Below are positions 63,331 through 64,000 of a DNA stretch of 64,000 bases, in pieces (the stretch's first letter is position 1; every line of letters begins with the position of its first letter). This DNA is from Bacillota bacterium (GTDB taxonomy: Bacteria; Bacillota; Clostridia; DSM-8532). The stretch covers positions 30,652 to 94,651 of the forward strand of contig JAEYOK010000028.1 of assembly GCA_023411795.1 (NCBI GenBank), read 5' to 3'. Below the pieces are notes generated by a model that saw only the letters and a program-made list of their open reading frames with translations, was not told the origin of the DNA and did no database searches. Position numbers and translations under genes: made by a program.

Positions 63331-63387
63331 GGCATATGCCATTAACTACAGTAAATAATACTGCTGTTTATGGACATATGTCAATAA
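63331..63387 (-). promoter_or_regulatory. DUF134-operon promoter with paired CATATG palindromes
   Basis: On the minus strand TTGACA (63379-63384) and TATTAT (63355-63360) are 18 bp apart. GACATATGTC (63373-63382) overlaps the -35, with extended symmetry at 63368-63387. GGCATATGCC (63331-63340) lies after the -10. The two centres are 42 bp apart, four helical turns. Confidence 0.65.
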
Positions 63388-63440
63388 TTATTTTAAGTTT
63401 GCTTCTGAAATTTTTAGAGACTTTTTTACGATTATTAAAA

Positions 63441-63463
63441 TGCACACCCTCAAGAGGTGTGCA
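63441..63463. repeat. hairpin near the right end of module 2
   Basis: TGCACACC (63441-63448) is mirrored by GGTGTGCA (63456-63463) around a 7-nt loop. There is no T-run. It is 41 bp before att site 3 and is possibly an element-end structure. Confidence 0.5.
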
Positions 63464-63480
63464 ATGTGATATAGAATTCT

Positions 63481-63622
63481 ACATCATTTTTGTCTACTCA
63501 AGGCACGTTGAGTTCGTAATAATGATGACGAATAGTGGTTTTGGAGCAAAAAATTAGCAAAAATTGAGGCAAAAAACTGCGATCTTTGACCCTGTTTTTT
63601 GGGGCGTTTCATAGATGACATT
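63481..63622 (+). other. att site 3: right end of module 2 joined to left end of module 3
   Basis: The core CACGTTGAG (63504-63512) continues as codons for HVEFVIMMTNSGFGAKN and a stop. The next 100 bp match the left end at 49325 to GATGACATTC at 63622. The segment 63623-63762 has no gene I can support. Confidence 0.75.
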
Positions 63623-63762
63623 CGGTATTTCAGAATCCATGCTTGAATTTCCCATGTCTGGACAATAAAATGATAAATATAGAACATATAAACAAACAGC
63701 CTATATTGTGGACCGTTACCGGTATTCGGTTTTCACTACATAACAACGCAGGAGAAGTATAT

Positions 63763-64000
63763 ATGAGAAAAGTAATTAAATATTTGGGTTTACCACTTTT
63801 AGTGCTCGTTTTGATATTTCTTGTATATATCGGAGTTCAAGTTGTTCAATTAAAGCTTTGGATGGGTAATAAACAAATCATTGTAGGAGAGCTTACAAAG
63901 AATCAAAAAGAAGAAGATTTTACTTATCTTGCAATGTTTGTGGAGGAGGTTTATCCTTTCACTGAGTTATTACATGAAGTGAAAGGATTCTCTAATATAT
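63763..64000 (+). CDS. partial membrane-anchored protein, possibly S41-peptidase-like
   Basis: A new ORF starts at the ATG behind AGGAGAAG and runs off the window after 79 codons. It has a signal or anchor helix (residues 8-30, GLPLLVLVLIFLVYIGVQVV) and a segment (EEDFTYLAMFVEEVYPFTELL) reminiscent of the N-terminal helical region of some S41 proteases. The identity cannot be settled from this part. It is the first gene of the third module. Confidence 0.4.
   Translation, partial: MRKVIKYLGLPLLVLVLIFLVYIGVQVVQLKLWMGNKQIIVGELTKNQKEEDFTYLAMFVEEVYPFTELLHEVKGFSNI

Noticed and set aside
63336..63557. ORF ending HVEFVIMMTNSGFGAKN
   Set aside because: Only the last codons are meaningful (rlmD-type att end); the upstream part lies over the DUF134 promoter and has no recognisable protein.

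Overview
The window is chromosomal DNA from a low-GC Gram-positive anaerobe, most likely a member of the Clostridia. The evidence is the AT-rich sequence, strong AGGAGG-type ribosome binding sites, frequent TTG/GTG starts, S-layer homology (SLH) proteins, a clostridial gene order (ylxM-ffh-rpsP-khpA; rbgA-rnhB-fliK-like-flhB-like; rlmN-prpC-prkC-rsgA-rpe-thiN), and ICE-type remnants. I cannot name the species.

Layout. 1-9,141: 3' part of rqcH (minus strand), a 29-residue membrane peptide, a CvpA-like protein, an EamA transporter, then a cell-envelope operon (secreted protein, SLH protein, S41 protease with PDZ and peptidoglycan-binding domains, membrane-anchored DUF5711-like protein). 9,179-11,734: a DinG/Rad3-type helicase behind a promoter carrying three LexA (SOS) boxes in a 33-bp tandem repeat. 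11,805-20,627: a complete oligopeptide ABC transporter operon (SBP, two permeases, two ATPases) plus two extra proteins. 20,746-24,436: tRNA-Trp, TSCPD protein, trmB, and the ylxM-ffh-rpsP-khpA operon, closed by a terminator. 24,512-29,276: asd, a lipoprotein/HTH/DUF2975-like operon with its own operator, and an IS30 element flanked by 17-bp direct repeats. These sit where rimM-trmD would be expected. 29,286-43,765: rplS, a broken DUF3472 gene, rbgA-rnhB and flagellar-type paralogues, YraN, an M19 dipeptidase, rlmN, the prpC-prkC-rsgA-rpe-thiN cluster and an acyl-CoA synthetase. 43,777-49,375: bactofilin plus M23 peptidase, a chemotaxis receptor, and rlmD.

49,325 to the end is accessory DNA built by repeated site-specific integration at the 3' end of rlmD. 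The C-terminal codons of rlmD (core CACGTTGAG) recur at 49,325, 56,836 and 63,504. The last copy shares over 100 bp of downstream sequence with the first. The last two share about 33 bp of upstream 'right-end' sequence. Module 1 (49.3-56.8 kb) carries a Bce-type two-component system and ABC transporter around a membrane redox set (TlpA-like lipoprotein, CD1871A-type CXXC peptide, NapH-like polyferredoxin, small anchored protein). Module 2 (56.8-63.5 kb) carries a large SLH protein with a 900-bp internal duplication, a serine-recombinase remnant, and a metal/Fe-S cluster (NifX-like, Mrp/ApbC, DUF134) under paired CATATG palindromes. A third module starts at 63.5 kb and runs off the window.

The main points for follow-up are the tandem att architecture, the triple SOS promoter, the palindromic operators of the two small regulators, and the apparent loss of rimM-trmD from its conserved position.
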